Shown piece after piece: positions 63,992 to 64,000 of a stretch of DNA of 64,000 bases (the first letter of the stretch is position 1; each line of letters starts with the position of its first letter). The notes under the pieces are model-generated. The model had not been told where the DNA came from. It made no database searches and saw nothing but the letters and a program-made list of their open reading frames with translations. Origin of the DNA: an uncultured bacterium (GTDB lineage Bacteria > Bacteroidota > Bacteroidia > Bacteroidales > Bacteroidaceae); contig CAJMPR010000008.1 of the NCBI GenBank assembly GCA_905215345.1, forward strand, positions 108,174-172,173, in the 5' to 3' direction. The position numbers and the translations under genes are program-made.

Positions 63992-64000
63992 TAGGATTGG

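Noticed and set aside
1..64000. tRNA or rRNA genes, including a tRNA target for the integrase
   Set aside because: No cloverleaf-like or rRNA-like sequence was recognised by eye. A tRNA scan would be decisive.

Overview
The window reads as chromosome of a gut Bacteroides or close relative. The evidence is repeated SusC/SusD pairs, a hybrid two-component regulator, ECF sigma/FecR pairs wired to SusC proteins with an N-terminal STN domain, a serine-type sulfatase, lipoproteins with acidic residues right after the lipobox cysteine, and promoter-like TAnnTTTG boxes. No rRNA or tRNA gene was recognised.

Region 1 (2-20654, mostly + strand) is a heparin/heparan sulfate utilisation locus. It matches, gene by gene and in order, what I remember of Bacteroides thetaiotaomicron BT4663-BT4653: hybrid two-component sensor (cut by the left edge), PL12-type lyase lipoprotein, surface glycan-binding protein, SusC, SusD, GH88 unsaturated uronidase, a second PL12 lyase, GlcNAc-6-O-sulfatase-type enzyme, an uncharacterised PHP-fold protein, ROK sugar kinase and MFS transporter. 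Surface lyase and binding proteins would capture and cut the polymer. SusCD would import oligosaccharides. Periplasmic lyase, sulfatase and GH88 would finish them, and the transporter and kinase would take in and phosphorylate the amino sugar. Three consecutive gaps in the distal half carry long hairpins that share a GCGCAGC core.

Region 2 (20812-27835) holds an SGNH esterase, a TlpA-like thioredoxin protein, a GH109-type Gfo/Idh/MocA protein and a BlaI/M56 (BlaR1-like) pair. The blaI-like promoter and the TlpA promoter carry the same palindrome, TACGAAnnnTTCGTA, over the -7 box, which points to a shared regulon.

Region 3 (28040-31802, - strand) is a compact housekeeping group: ilvE, an MBL-fold hydrolase, trmB and mrp. 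Upstream of ilvE lies an array of five 15-bp palindromes at an exact 22-bp period.

Region 4 (32305-47109, - strand) is a ten-gene ECF-sigma locus: sigma, FecR, SusC, SusD, a zinc metallopeptidase, a DUF4302 protein, a BACON protein and three FISUMP-type lipoproteins. It contains no recognisable carbohydrate-active enzyme and may take up peptides or glycoproteins.

Region 5 (47269-62457, - strand) is a core block, mnmA - S8 protease - xseA ... xseB. Between xseA and xseB sits a second ECF-sigma SusCD locus with a catalytically dead GH18-like surface protein, a GH16 and an active GH18, probably aimed at a host-type glycan.

Region 6 (62458-64000) starts a GC-richer mobile element. Its integrase aligns without gaps to the IntDOT catalytic residues but lacks the usual C-terminal tail.
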